Origin: Flavobacterium marginilacus
GTDB taxonomy: Bacteria; Bacteroidota; Bacteroidia; Flavobacteriales; Flavobacteriaceae
Length of the DNA: 64,000 bases
Assembly: GCF_026870155.1 (NCBI RefSeq)
Contig: NZ_CP113975.1
Location: 2,852,001 to 2,916,000, forward strand
Reading direction: 5' to 3'
The position numbers and the translations under genes are program-made. The notes beneath the pieces were generated by a model. The model saw only the letters and a list, made by a program, of their open reading frames with translations, was not told the origin of the DNA and ran no database searches. Of the stretch, positions 7,690-16,722 are shown piece by piece (the stretch's first letter is position 1; the number at the start of each line of letters is the position of its first letter).

Positions 7690-8319
7690 ATGAACATTTC
7701 TATTGTAGTAACTCAGGAAGAACATCATAAGTATGCGCAGGAAATATGCGACACGATAGAATCTTCTGCCCTGCTGAGAGGTACTGGAATTGCCAAAAGA
7801 ACGCCGGAATACATCATAAAAAAGATGGAAAAAGGTGATGCTGTAATTGCGCTTAACAACGGGATTTTTGCCGGTTTCTGCTATATCGAAAGCTGGCAGC
7901 ATGGTCAGTTTGTGGCTCATTCCGGTTTGATTGTACATCCGGATTACAGAAATTTGGGACTGGCAAAAAAAATTAAATCTTTTGTATTTGACTATTCATT
8001 AAAAAAATATCCTGAAGCTAAAGTTTTCGGAATCACAACTGGTCTTGCAGTAATGAAAATCAATTCGGAATTAGGATACAAACCGGTTCCTTTTTCAGAA
8101 TTGACCAATGACCCAAGTTTTTGGAAAGGATGCCAGACCTGTACCAATTTTGAAATCCTAAAAAGCAAAGATTACAAAATGTGTTTGTGTACCGGAATGC
8201 TTTATGATCCAAAAGAAAAACCAAAAGATCCACCAAAACATCCCTACAACGTAAGGATTTGGAATCGTTTGAAAGAAATTAAACAAGCACTTTTTTTAAA
8301 AAAAGAAACCAAAAGTTAA
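7690..8319 (+). CDS. GNAT N-acyltransferase, candidate N-acylglutamate synthase
   Basis: The 209-residue protein has the GNAT acyl-CoA-binding motif (GLIVHPDYRNLGLAKKI, residues about 78-94) and an unusual cysteine-rich C-terminal part (GCQTCT, MCLCTGM). It is the first enzyme gene of the arginine cluster, directly before argG, the same order as in Bacteroides arginine loci. That position makes it a good candidate for the first step, transfer of an acetyl or succinyl group to glutamate. The function rests on context rather than on a diagnostic motif. Confidence 0.75.
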   Translation: MNISIVVTQEEHHKYAQEICDTIESSALLRGTGIAKRTPEYIIKKMEKGDAVIALNNGIFAGFCYIESWQHGQFVAHSGLIVHPDYRNLGLAKKIKSFVFDYSLKKYPEAKVFGITTGLAVMKINSELGYKPVPFSELTNDPSFWKGCQTCTNFEILKSKDYKMCLCTGMLYDPKEKPKDPPKHPYNVRIWNRLKEIKQALFLKKETKS

Positions 8320-8370
8320 AAATATAATTTATCAAATCGGAGCTTTTCAAACTCCACAAAACAATATAAA

Positions 8371-9570
8371 ATGGGAAGTAAAAAAGTAGTATTAGCATAT
8401 AGCGGAGGATTGGACACATCATATTGTCTTAAATATTTAAAAAATGAAAAAGGATATGAAGTTCATACTGTATTGATCAACACAGGCGGTTTTGACGATG
8501 CCGAATTAAAAGCGATTGAAGACAGAGCTTATGAATTAGGAAGTGCAAAACACGCTAACTTGACTATCCTTGATAAATATTACGACAAAGCCATCAAATA
8601 TTTGATTTACGGAAACGTATTAAAAAACAACACTTACCCGCTATCTGTAAGTGCTGAGCGTGTTTTTCAGGCAATCGAAGCTATAAAATATGCAAAATCT
8701 GTAGGCGCTGAAGCGATTGCGCACGGAAGTACTGGTGCAGGAAATGACCAAATTCGTTTTGACTTAATTTTCCAAACCATCGCTCCTGAAATAGAAATCA
8801 TCACTCCTATCAGAGACTTAAAACTTTCAAGACAAGAAGAAGTTGCTTATTTACAGGCAAACGGTGTTGAATATTCTTGGGAAAAAGCACAGTATTCTAT
8901 CAACAAAGGTTTATGGGGAACAAGCGTTGGAGGAAAAGAAACTTTAACTTCAGGACAACCATTACCAAGCGAAGCTTATCCTTCACAATTGCAAAAAAAT
9001 GGTGAAGAGAAAGTGACTTTAGAATTCGAAAAAGGAGAATTGGTTGCTGTAAACGGTAAAAAAGACAAACCTTCAAACAACATTGTTACTTTAGAAAAAC
9101 TAGCTAACGCTTACGCCATCGGAAGAGATATCCACGTAGGTGACACGATTATCGGAATCAAAGGAAGAGTTGGTTTTGAAGCTGCTGCTCCTTTAATCAT
9201 CATCAAAGCACACCATTTGCTAGAAAAACATACACTTGGAAAATGGCAGCAATACTGGAAAGAGCAGCTAGGAAACTGGTACGGAATGTTATTCCACGAA
9301 GGTCAGTTCTTAGATCCGGTAATGCGTAACATCGAAACTTTCCTTGAAGACACTCAAAAAACCGTAAACGGAACAGTAACTGTTTCACTTAAACCATACC
9401 ACTTTTCATTGGACGGAATTGAATCCAAAAATGATTTAATGAACACTGGTTTTGGTCAATACGGAGAAATGAACAATGCCTGGACATCAGACGATGCTAA
9501 AGGATTCATCAAAATTTTAGGTAACGCACAGAATATATTTTCATCTGTAAATCAAGAGACTTACGAATAA
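8371..9570 (+). CDS. argG: Argininosuccinate synthase
   Basis: This 399-residue enzyme joins citrulline and aspartate with ATP to form argininosuccinate. The N-type PP-motif AYSGGLDTS is at residues 9-17, and the family signature GSTGAGNDQIRFD follows. The length is normal for the family. It sits 51 bp after the GNAT gene in the arginine operon, with argC following. Confidence 0.97.
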   Translation: MGSKKVVLAYSGGLDTSYCLKYLKNEKGYEVHTVLINTGGFDDAELKAIEDRAYELGSAKHANLTILDKYYDKAIKYLIYGNVLKNNTYPLSVSAERVFQAIEAIKYAKSVGAEAIAHGSTGAGNDQIRFDLIFQTIAPEIEIITPIRDLKLSRQEEVAYLQANGVEYSWEKAQYSINKGLWGTSVGGKETLTSGQPLPSEAYPSQLQKNGEEKVTLEFEKGELVAVNGKKDKPSNNIVTLEKLANAYAIGRDIHVGDTIIGIKGRVGFEAAAPLIIIKAHHLLEKHTLGKWQQYWKEQLGNWYGMLFHEGQFLDPVMRNIETFLEDTQKTVNGTVTVSLKPYHFSLDGIESKNDLMNTGFGQYGEMNNAWTSDDAKGFIKILGNAQNIFSSVNQETYE

Positions 9571-9595
9571 ATATTATATATTATTCAACCACAAA

Positions 9596-9624
9596 GTACA
9601 GACGGGTTTGAAACCCGTCTCTAC
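9596..9624. repeat. Palindromic dispersed repeat, type 1 (argG-argC gap)
   Basis: The core GACGGGTTTGAAACCCGTC is a near-perfect palindrome with a TCTCTAC extension on one side. A longer, related copy occurs at 47502-47540. It behaves like a REP-type element and may fold into a hairpin between argG and argC. Confidence 0.8.
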
Positions 9625-9648
9625 CAACCAAAATAAAAATAAAAAATT

Positions 9649-10626
9649 ATGATTAATGTTGGAATAATAGGCGGATCGGGTTATACGGCCGGAGAACTCA
9701 TCAGAATACTGATGTTTCACCCAAATGCAAAACTCGATTTTGTGTACAGCACGACCAATGCAGGTAAACCACTTTCGGTGGCGCACCACGATCTGCTTGG
9801 CGATATCGAAATGAACTTTACCGACAAAGTAAACCCTGAAGTAAATGTGGTTTTCTTGTGTTTGGGACATGGAAAATCGAAATCTTTTTTGACTGAAAAC
9901 CAATTTGCAAGCCATACCAAAATCATTGATTTAGGAAATGACTTCAGATTGAACAAAGACGAAGTTTTTGACGGTAAAAAATTCATTTACGGCTTACCGG
10001 AATTGAACAAAACTGCGATCAAAAATGCTCAATTTATAGCTAATCCCGGTTGTTTTGCTACTGCAATCCAATTGGCTTTATTGCCTTTGGCGGATGCCAA
10101 ATTATTGAACGACGATGTTCACATCAACGCTACAACTGGAAGTACTGGAGCCGGAGTAAGCCTTTCGGAAACCTCACATTTTAGCTGGAGGAACAACAAT
10201 ATGTCGCATTACAAAGCTTTCGAACACCAACATTTAGGTGAAATTTCAGAAAGTTTGCACCAATTGCAGGCAGATTATAAAAACGAATTGCTTTTCATTC
10301 CAAACAGAGGAGATTTCCCAAGAGGAATTTTTGCTACTTTATACACAACCTGCAACGAAAGTTTGGAAGATATCGCAGCCAAATATGAAGCATTTTATAA
10401 AAACCAGCCTTTCGTAACGGTTACCACAACTGGAATCAACATGAAGCAGGTGGTACAAACCAATAAATGTATTATTAGTTTAGTAAAAAAAGGGAACCGG
10501 ATTTTGATCACCTCGGTGATCGATAATTTAGTCAAAGGCGCCTCTGGGCAAGCCATCCAAAACATGAATTTAATGTTCGGACTGGATGAAACCACAGGAT
10601 TGCATTTGAAACCAAGCGGATTCTAA
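9649..10626 (+). CDS. argC: N-acyl-gamma-glutamyl-phosphate reductase
   Basis: The 325-residue NADPH-dependent reductase makes the semialdehyde in the third arginine step. The N-terminal nucleotide-binding loop is GGSGYTAGE (residues 8-16) and the catalytic cysteine is Cys135 in NPGCFATA. The substrate may be the succinyl rather than the acetyl form in this organism, given the carbamoyltransferase downstream. Confidence 0.96.
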   Translation: MINVGIIGGSGYTAGELIRILMFHPNAKLDFVYSTTNAGKPLSVAHHDLLGDIEMNFTDKVNPEVNVVFLCLGHGKSKSFLTENQFASHTKIIDLGNDFRLNKDEVFDGKKFIYGLPELNKTAIKNAQFIANPGCFATAIQLALLPLADAKLLNDDVHINATTGSTGAGVSLSETSHFSWRNNNMSHYKAFEHQHLGEISESLHQLQADYKNELLFIPNRGDFPRGIFATLYTTCNESLEDIAAKYEAFYKNQPFVTVTTTGINMKQVVQTNKCIISLVKKGNRILITSVIDNLVKGASGQAIQNMNLMFGLDETTGLHLKPSGF

Positions 10627-10633
10627 TATTATG

Positions 10634-10704
10634 TTGATGGTTGCTGGTAAATAGTTGATAGAAACAACGCTAGAGCCGACAACCAACAACAATCAACCAA
10701 AAAC
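10634..10704. repeat. Imperfect inverted repeat in the argC-argD gap
   Basis: GTTGATGGTTGctGGT on the left and the ACCAACAAC-aat-CAAC string on the right are imperfect inverted arms, resembling other short dispersed hairpins of Flavobacteria. The exact edges are approximate. Confidence 0.45.
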
Positions 10705-10714
10705 TAAAAAGAAA

Positions 10715-11863
10715 ATGAACTTATTCGACGTTTACCCATTATACAACATTACTCCTGTAAAAGCGCTAGATTGCACAATTACTGATGAAAACGGAGTAGA
10801 ATATTTAGACTTATACAGTGGCCACGGAGTAATCTCTATTGGACACACACAACCGGATTATGTAGCCAAATTGAAAAATCAATTGGATAATCTGGGATTT
10901 TATTCAAATGCTATTCAAAACCCATTACAAGTGGAATTGGCCGAAAAACTTGGCAAACTTTCAGGATGCGAAGAATACAGCTTATTCTTGTGCAGTTCTG
11001 GAGCCGAAGCCAATGAAAATGCATTAAAACTAGCTTCTTTCCACAACGGAAAATCAAGAGTGATTGCTTTTGATAACTCTTTCCACGGAAGAACTTCTGC
11101 AGCGGTTGCTGTTACTGACAACAAGAAAATTGTTGCTCCAATCAATGCGCAGCAAGTCGTTACTTTCTTGTCATTAAACAACCTTGAAGCTGTTGAAGCC
11201 GAATTGAAAAAAGGTGATGTTACTGCTGTTATCATTGAAGGAATTCAAGGTGTAGGAGGATTGGACGAAGGAACTACCGAATTTTTCCAAGGATTAGAAA
11301 AACTTTGCAAACAATACGAAGCGGTTTTGATTTTGGATGAAGTGCAATCAGGTTATGGAAGAAGCGGTAAGTTTTTCGCTTTCCAACACCACAATATCAA
11401 ACCGGACATTATTACACTTGCCAAAGGAATGGGGAACGGATTCCCAATTGGAGGCATATTAATTTCACCAATATTCAAAGCGAGCCACGGATTGCTAGGA
11501 ACTACTTTTGGAGGAAGTCACCTTGCCTGTGCTGCTGGAATTGCTGTTTTGGATGTAATCGAAAAACAAAAATTGATTGACAACGTAAATGAAGTTTACG
11601 CGTATTTCCTTGAAGCGATTAAACAAGTTCCTGAAATCATTAAGGTAAAAGGAAAAGGATTAATGTTGGGAGTAGAATTTGATTTTGAAGTTAGTCCGTT
11701 ACGCAAAAAACTGATTGTCGAAAAATTGATTTTCACAGGAAGTGCCAATAATAAAAATCTGTTGAGAATTCTTCCGCCTTTGACAATCAAAAAAGAAGCA
11801 ATTAATGCATTCGTAGTCGCTTTGAAAGAAAGCTTAGCTGAATTAAAAGCTGTTGAAGCTTAA
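10715..11863 (+). CDS. argD: Acylornithine aminotransferase (class III aminotransferase)
   Basis: The enzyme is 382 residues from the ATG at 10715. An upstream TTG at 10655 is in frame but translates repeat sequence and is rejected. PLP ligands are visible: Lys237 (ITLAKGMGNG) and Asp208 (LILDEVQSG). It converts N-acylglutamate semialdehyde to N-acylornithine. Spacing and strand fit the arginine operon. Confidence 0.95.
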   Translation: MNLFDVYPLYNITPVKALDCTITDENGVEYLDLYSGHGVISIGHTQPDYVAKLKNQLDNLGFYSNAIQNPLQVELAEKLGKLSGCEEYSLFLCSSGAEANENALKLASFHNGKSRVIAFDNSFHGRTSAAVAVTDNKKIVAPINAQQVVTFLSLNNLEAVEAELKKGDVTAVIIEGIQGVGGLDEGTTEFFQGLEKLCKQYEAVLILDEVQSGYGRSGKFFAFQHHNIKPDIITLAKGMGNGFPIGGILISPIFKASHGLLGTTFGGSHLACAAGIAVLDVIEKQKLIDNVNEVYAYFLEAIKQVPEIIKVKGKGLMLGVEFDFEVSPLRKKLIVEKLIFTGSANNKNLLRILPPLTIKKEAINAFVVALKESLAELKAVEA

Positions 11864-12005
11864 TTTTAAAACATATAAGTCATTTAAGTTTTTCTAATCA
11901 ACAAACCAAAAAAAACTAATATAACTTATATGAAATACTATTTTATTCTTTAAACTAAGCAACCAAAGAACCTTTTATTTCCTATGAAAAAAGAAATGCA
12001 GTTCT

Positions 12006-13058
12006 GTGATTTTAGAACAAGAAATAGCTAATAACAAATTTAAAATGACTTTAGACCATACATACAAACTCTGGCTCAATTCAATAAAGCAAAAAATAAA
12101 TTTTGCCCAATTGACTGTTGCAGTCAAAGTTAATTCTCAGCTGATGGAATTGTATTGGGATTTAGCCAAAGACATTGTCAATAAACAAAAAGAAGCAAAC
12201 TGGGGAGATTCAGTTTTAGAACAATTATCAATTGATTTAAAATTAAGTTTCCCCTCTATTAATGGATTTTCGAGACGAAATTTATACGCAATACGCCAAT
12301 GGTATTTGTTTTACCAAACAAATAATTCAATTGTGCCACAAGCTGTGGCACAAATTCCTTGGGGACACAATAGGTTAATTATTTCGAAAATAAAAAATAT
12401 TGAAGAAGCTGTTTTTTATGCAACAGCAACAGTACAAAATGGCTGGAGCAGAGAGCAGCTTGAAATTCAAATAAAGAATAACTATTATTTATCAAAAGGT
12501 AAAGCAATAACCAATTTCAATAATACATTACCTAAAACAGAATCGCAGTTAGCAATTGAAACTTTAAAAAATCCATATATTTTTGATTTTTTAGGCTTAG
12601 AAAATGATGCATTAGAAAGAGAAATTGAGGGTGCAATGATGCAGCATATAACGAGTTTTTTGCTTGAACTAGGCAAAGGGTTTGCTTTTGTAGGCAGACA
12701 ATACGCTATTCAAGTTGGAGAAAACAATTACGCTATCGATTTACTTTTTTATCATTTGGAATTACGCTGTTATATCGTTTTAGAATTAAAATCAGGTAAA
12801 TTTAAACCTGAATATGCAGGAAAATTAAATTTTTATTTATCTGCTATTGATAGTCAATTAAAGCATACTGATGACAAACCTTCGATAGGATTGATTTTAT
12901 GTAAGCACAAAGATAAAATTGAAGCAGAGTATTCATTACGTGATATTCAAAAACCTATCGGGATTAGCGAATATCAGCTTACCCAAGCTTTACCCAAAAA
13001 TTACCAAAGCAAATTACCAACTGTAGCACAAATAGAATTAGAATTGAATAATTTATAA
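12006..13058 (+). CDS. PDDEXK nuclease, YhcG / DUF1016 family
   Basis: The 350-residue protein has the N-terminal DUF1016 helical domain (YWDLAKDIVNKQKEANWGD, then FSRRNLYAIRQWYLFY) and a C-terminal PD-(D/E)xK nuclease core (AIDLLFYHLELRCYIVLELKSGKF, catalytic Asp and ELK). Such proteins are usually accessory and sometimes sit near restriction loci. Here the gene interrupts the arginine/proline cluster at a place where related genomes commonly have proC (recalled, not checked). The GTG at 12006 is used; an ATG at 12045 (MTLDHTYKLW) is an equally plausible start. Confidence 0.88.
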   Translation: MILEQEIANNKFKMTLDHTYKLWLNSIKQKINFAQLTVAVKVNSQLMELYWDLAKDIVNKQKEANWGDSVLEQLSIDLKLSFPSINGFSRRNLYAIRQWYLFYQTNNSIVPQAVAQIPWGHNRLIISKIKNIEEAVFYATATVQNGWSREQLEIQIKNNYYLSKGKAITNFNNTLPKTESQLAIETLKNPYIFDFLGLENDALEREIEGAMMQHITSFLLELGKGFAFVGRQYAIQVGENNYAIDLLFYHLELRCYIVLELKSGKFKPEYAGKLNFYLSAIDSQLKHTDDKPSIGLILCKHKDKIEAEYSLRDIQKPIGISEYQLTQALPKNYQSKLPTVAQIELELNNL

Positions 13059-13092
13059 TTTTATAAAACTGCAATAACATTTGACTAAAAAT

Positions 13093-14289
13093 ATGAACAC
13101 ATTATTATCCATAGAAAAGAGAAATGCTGTTTTAAGCCGGATGGCGGAACTTCTGGAACAGGAAAGAGAAGCTTTAAAAAGCATTAATCAGCAGGATTTA
13201 AATAATTATTCTGGAGAGGATTTGGCTATGGAAAAACGTTTGCTGGTTGATGATGCCAAAATTGACGGAATGATTTTGTCCATGCAGCAATTGGCAAGCC
13301 AAGAAGATCCTGTGGGGCAGATTCGTTTTACTTTCACGCATGAAAACGGCATGAAGGTAACCAACAAAACTGCAGCTTTTGGAACAATTATGATTATTTA
13401 CGAATCCCGTCCTGACGTAACTGTAGAAGCGGGAGGAATTGCATTTAAATCCGGAAATAAAATCTTATTGAAAGGAGGTAAAGAATCTTTACTGTCCAAT
13501 TTGAAAATTGTTTCCCTTTGGCACCAAGCCTTGGAAGAAAATAAAATTGACACAAATTGGGTTGAATACCTAAATTACAACCGTGCTGAAACTCAGTCTT
13601 TTTTAGAAAATCCAACGCAAAAAGTCGATTTGATTGTACCTCGAGGCGGAGAACAATTAATCGAATTTACCAAAAAACATGCGACTTGTCCTGTAATTGT
13701 AAGTGGCCGCGGAAATAACTTTCTTTACATAAATAAAGAAGCCGATTTGAAAAAAGCGCTTGACATTATCATCAACGGAAAAACGACCAATATTGGTGTC
13801 TGTAACGCTTTGGACAAGGTTTTGATCGACACCAAATTACCGAATTGGCAGATTTTTGCAGCAGAATTGGCAGCAGAATTAAAGAAATATAATGTTGAGA
13901 TTTTGGGTGATGACGCTTTCGCAAATGCTGCTCAGGTTCCTGCAATTGAAAACGAAGAAATCTGGTACGAGGAATTTTTGAATTATAAAATTGTTGTCGG
14001 AGTCGTTAATTCTGATGAAGAAGCAATTGAAAAAATAAATAAATACTGCGGGGGACATTCGGCAACGATTATAACTCAAAATGATGCAGCTGCCCAAGAA
14101 TTCATGGAAAATGTGGATACAGCGGCAGTATATCAAAACGCCTCTACCCGATTCACCGATGGCGGTCAGTTTGGTTTAGGAGGAGAATTAGCAATCAGTA
14201 CCGACAAACTGCACCAACGCGGACCAATTGGTTTACAGCATTTGGTTACCAATAAATGGTATGTTTATGGTGATGGACAGATAAGATAG
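13093..14289 (+). CDS. proA: Glutamate-5-semialdehyde dehydrogenase (gamma-glutamyl phosphate reductase)
   Basis: This enzyme of proline synthesis is 398 residues from the ATG at 13093; a TTG at 13081 would add only four residues. Family signatures are present: YESRPDVTVEAGGIAFKSGN, the catalytic cysteine in NIGVCNALDKVL, and the C-terminal RFTDGGQFGLGGELAIST. Together with proB downstream it makes glutamate semialdehyde. Both are embedded in the arginine cluster with shared glutamate input. Confidence 0.96.
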   Translation: MNTLLSIEKRNAVLSRMAELLEQEREALKSINQQDLNNYSGEDLAMEKRLLVDDAKIDGMILSMQQLASQEDPVGQIRFTFTHENGMKVTNKTAAFGTIMIIYESRPDVTVEAGGIAFKSGNKILLKGGKESLLSNLKIVSLWHQALEENKIDTNWVEYLNYNRAETQSFLENPTQKVDLIVPRGGEQLIEFTKKHATCPVIVSGRGNNFLYINKEADLKKALDIIINGKTTNIGVCNALDKVLIDTKLPNWQIFAAELAAELKKYNVEILGDDAFANAAQVPAIENEEIWYEEFLNYKIVVGVVNSDEEAIEKINKYCGGHSATIITQNDAAAQEFMENVDTAAVYQNASTRFTDGGQFGLGGELAISTDKLHQRGPIGLQHLVTNKWYVYGDGQIR

Positions 14290-14355
14290 AAAATTGCAGA
14301 TTATCATTAACGATTTTAGATTGTTAGAACTCATAAAATATTTTTATAATTAATA

Positions 14356-15159
14356 ATGACAATAGAAACCTTAAATAATAGTGATGTTGGTTTACTAGAT
14401 GAATTACAGCCTTCTGGTTGGGGCACAATTTTGCCTGCTCATGAGTTTTATACAACAAATACAGATTTTTGTTCTTCTATTCGAATTAATATTGACACCA
14501 AAATAGTTGGAATTGGAACCACTATAATCCATAATGATATAGCATGGTTAGGACATATTATTGTTCATCCCGAATATCGAAATCAAGGAATTGGGCAATT
14601 AATTACTCAATCTTTGATAAAGGATTCAAAAGCAAAAAAATGTAATACTATTTATCTAATTGCAACCGATCTTGGAGCACCGGTTTACATAAAATCAGGG
14701 TTTGAAACGGAAACAGAATACCTTTTTTTTAAAAATATAAAAGCAGAGAAATCTTGGAGAATCTCAAGTAATATCGTGCCATTTCATCCTGATCATAAAA
14801 CCGAAATTGAGGCTATTGACAAATTTACCAGTGGTGAAGACAGAATATTTCATTTAGAAAAACATCTGCAAGAAGGGTTTGTTTATCATAATAATTCAGT
14901 TGTAGAAGGATTTTACCTGCCTGCTTTTGGAGAAGGTTTAATCCTTTCTAAAACTAAAGAAGCAGGAATTGAACTTATGAAAATGAGATTTACAAATCAT
15001 GATAATGCATGTTTTCCTAAGGATAATATTCATGCAGTTGATTTTCTTTATAAATACGGATATAAAGAATTTAAGACCGCAAAAAGAATGAGATTAGGTA
15101 AAAAAAGAGATTTGAATTTCTCAAACATATACAATAGAATTGGAGGCAATATAGGTTAA
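14356..15159 (+). CDS. GNAT family acetyltransferase with C-terminal second domain
   Basis: The 267-residue protein has an N-terminal GNAT domain with motif A (GHIIVHPEYRNQGIGQLIT, around residues 70-90). A C-terminal half of about 130 residues (IVPFHPDHKTEIEAIDKF onward) resembles the extra domain seen in YitH-like GNATs. The substrate is unknown. It lies between proA and proB and appears to be an insertion into the proline pair. Confidence 0.8.
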   Translation: MTIETLNNSDVGLLDELQPSGWGTILPAHEFYTTNTDFCSSIRINIDTKIVGIGTTIIHNDIAWLGHIIVHPEYRNQGIGQLITQSLIKDSKAKKCNTIYLIATDLGAPVYIKSGFETETEYLFFKNIKAEKSWRISSNIVPFHPDHKTEIEAIDKFTSGEDRIFHLEKHLQEGFVYHNNSVVEGFYLPAFGEGLILSKTKEAGIELMKMRFTNHDNACFPKDNIHAVDFLYKYGYKEFKTAKRMRLGKKRDLNFSNIYNRIGGNIG

Positions 15160-15222
15160 ATTCAATTTTAAAAGATTATATAATTTTGATTATCAGCTTT
15201 TGTTAGCTTTAAAAACAAAAAA

Positions 15223-15993
15223 ATGAATAAATCAGGTAAAAAAAGAATATTATTAAAGTTAGGCAGTAACACGTTAACCAAAGAAACCAATCATATTTCG
15301 AGAGGAAAGATTGAGGATATTGGGATACAGATAGCCGCTTTGCAGGATGAATATGAATTCATTATTGTGAGTTCGGGAGCGATTGCTGCTGCCAAACAAT
15401 TTGTAAAACTGGATAATCACGATAAAGATGTTTTCGTAAAACAGGCTTTGGCATCGATTGGACAGCCTCATTTAATGCGGATTTATAACGAGAATTTCCG
15501 TGATTTAGGTTTATTCACTTCACAATGCCTCCTTTCCTATTCTGATTTTGAAAAAAAACAGACTAAAGACAATATCGTAAACACCATCAATGTATTGGTG
15601 AAAAATCATTATATCCCCATCATCAACGAAAATGACACTGTTGCTTCAGATGAGATTAAATTTGGTGATAATGATAAATTAGCCGCTTTAACAGCAGTTC
15701 TATTGAATGTTGACATTCTGATTATTGCCACAAATACCAACGGTATTTACACCAAATCGTCAATTAATGATGAAGTGCCGGAAACGATAGAATTAGTTAC
15801 TGATTTATCGCTTTTGCAAAAAGAAATCGGGGACAAAAAATCGTCTCACGGAACAGGCGGAATGCAGTCTAAAATTGATTCTGCTGCGATTGCCAAAGCA
15901 GGGAATATCGAAACCTGGATTGTAAACGGGCTTGAAGACAATTTCATGCTGAAGGCATTAGACAATAAAATTGCGTTTACAAAGATTATATAA
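15223..15993 (+). CDS. proB: Glutamate 5-kinase, short form without PUA domain
   Basis: The 256-residue amino-acid kinase phosphorylates glutamate in the first proline step. The N-terminal LKLGSNTLTKE, the IVSSGAIAAAK loop and the GTGGMQSKIDSA ATP/substrate signature are visible. The C-terminal PUA domain of the long E. coli form is absent, as is common in Bacteroidetes. The end of the gene overlaps the first, degenerate unit of a 28-bp repeat array. Confidence 0.94.
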   Translation: MNKSGKKRILLKLGSNTLTKETNHISRGKIEDIGIQIAALQDEYEFIIVSSGAIAAAKQFVKLDNHDKDVFVKQALASIGQPHLMRIYNENFRDLGLFTSQCLLSYSDFEKKQTKDNIVNTINVLVKNHYIPIINENDTVASDEIKFGDNDKLAALTAVLLNVDILIIATNTNGIYTKSSINDEVPETIELVTDLSLLQKEIGDKKSSHGTGGMQSKIDSAAIAKAGNIETWIVNGLEDNFMLKALDNKIAFTKII

Positions 15994-16079
15994 TATCACT
16001 TTTTTAAACGATATTTTAGAATATCACGTATTTAGACGATATTTTGAAATATCGCTAATTAATACGATATTTGAATTAT
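15981..16079 (+). promoter_or_regulatory. Operator-like array, inverted repeats with 28-bp periodicity
   Basis: The unit is CGATATT-N4-AATATCG. A perfect copy lies at 16037-16054 and a one-mismatch copy at 16009-16026. A left arm lies at 16065-16071 and a lone right arm (AATATCA) at 15992-15998. Left arms start at 16009, 16037 and 16065, exactly 28 bp apart, and the lone right arm also fits that register. The array ends at the SatD-like gene start, so it probably controls that gene, perhaps by autoregulation. Confidence 0.75.
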
Positions 16080-16722
16080 GATAGCAGTTATTACAGCAGA
16101 TATTATCAATTCAAGAAAATTGATAAATCAAGAAATATGGATTTCGCCATTAAAAAAATTATTGCGTTCGTATGGCGCAGCACCCGAAAAATGGGAGATT
16201 TTTAGAGGTGATTATTTTCAAATTGAAATTGAAGATCCAAAAGAAGCACTTTTTGTATGCTTAAAAATAAAAGCATTGATAAAGAGTGTTTTTATAAATG
16301 AAAAACAAAAAAAAACAGCTCCAATTGATGTTCGATTATCAATTGGTTTAGGGACAAAAGAATATACAGCTGGCAGAATTTCGGAAAGTAATGGTACGGC
16401 GTTCATCAATTCGGGCGAAAAGTTTGAAAAACTGAAGAAAGAGAAAACAACATTGGCAATTCAGTCTTCATTTCCTGATTTTGATTATGAAATGAATTTA
16501 TACCTGAAATTGGCAGTTATACAAATGGACGCATGGACAGTAAATTCGGCAGTATTATTTACTACGATTTTTGAAGATCCTGAAAAAAAACAGGCAGAAA
16601 TAGGGACGATTCTGGGTATTGGACAAAATTCAGTAAGTGGCAGATTCAAACGTGCTCATGTTGATGAAATTTTGGAATTAGACAAAATGTACCGCCACAA
16701 GCTAAAAACATTGGTGCAATGA
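16078..16722 (+). CDS. SatD-like protein: nucleotide-cyclase-like N-terminus plus possible HTH
   Basis: The 214-residue protein resembles the SatD family. Its N-terminal part follows the order of class III nucleotide cyclase motifs: a first-strand Asp (Asp8 in ITADIINSRK), Gly44-Asp45 (RGDYFQIE), VRLSIGLGT at 85-93, and Asn111 with Lys115 (FINSGEKFEKL) where cyclases have Asn and Arg. Residues about 165-195 (KQAEIGTILGIGQNSVSGRF) look like a sigma-r4/LuxR-type helix-turn-helix. The stop overlaps the next start by 4 bp (ATGA), so the two are translationally coupled. The biochemical role is unknown; the cyclase relationship is my inference. Confidence 0.7.
   Translation: MIAVITADIINSRKLINQEIWISPLKKLLRSYGAAPEKWEIFRGDYFQIEIEDPKEALFVCLKIKALIKSVFINEKQKKTAPIDVRLSIGLGTKEYTAGRISESNGTAFINSGEKFEKLKKEKTTLAIQSSFPDFDYEMNLYLKLAVIQMDAWTVNSAVLFTTIFEDPEKKQAEIGTILGIGQNSVSGRFKRAHVDEILELDKMYRHKLKTLVQ

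Noticed and set aside
16009..16071. Interpretation of the 28-bp array as a CRISPR or replication iteron
   Set aside because: There are too few units, no spacers of constant size between identical repeats, and no cas or replication genes; an operator array fits better.
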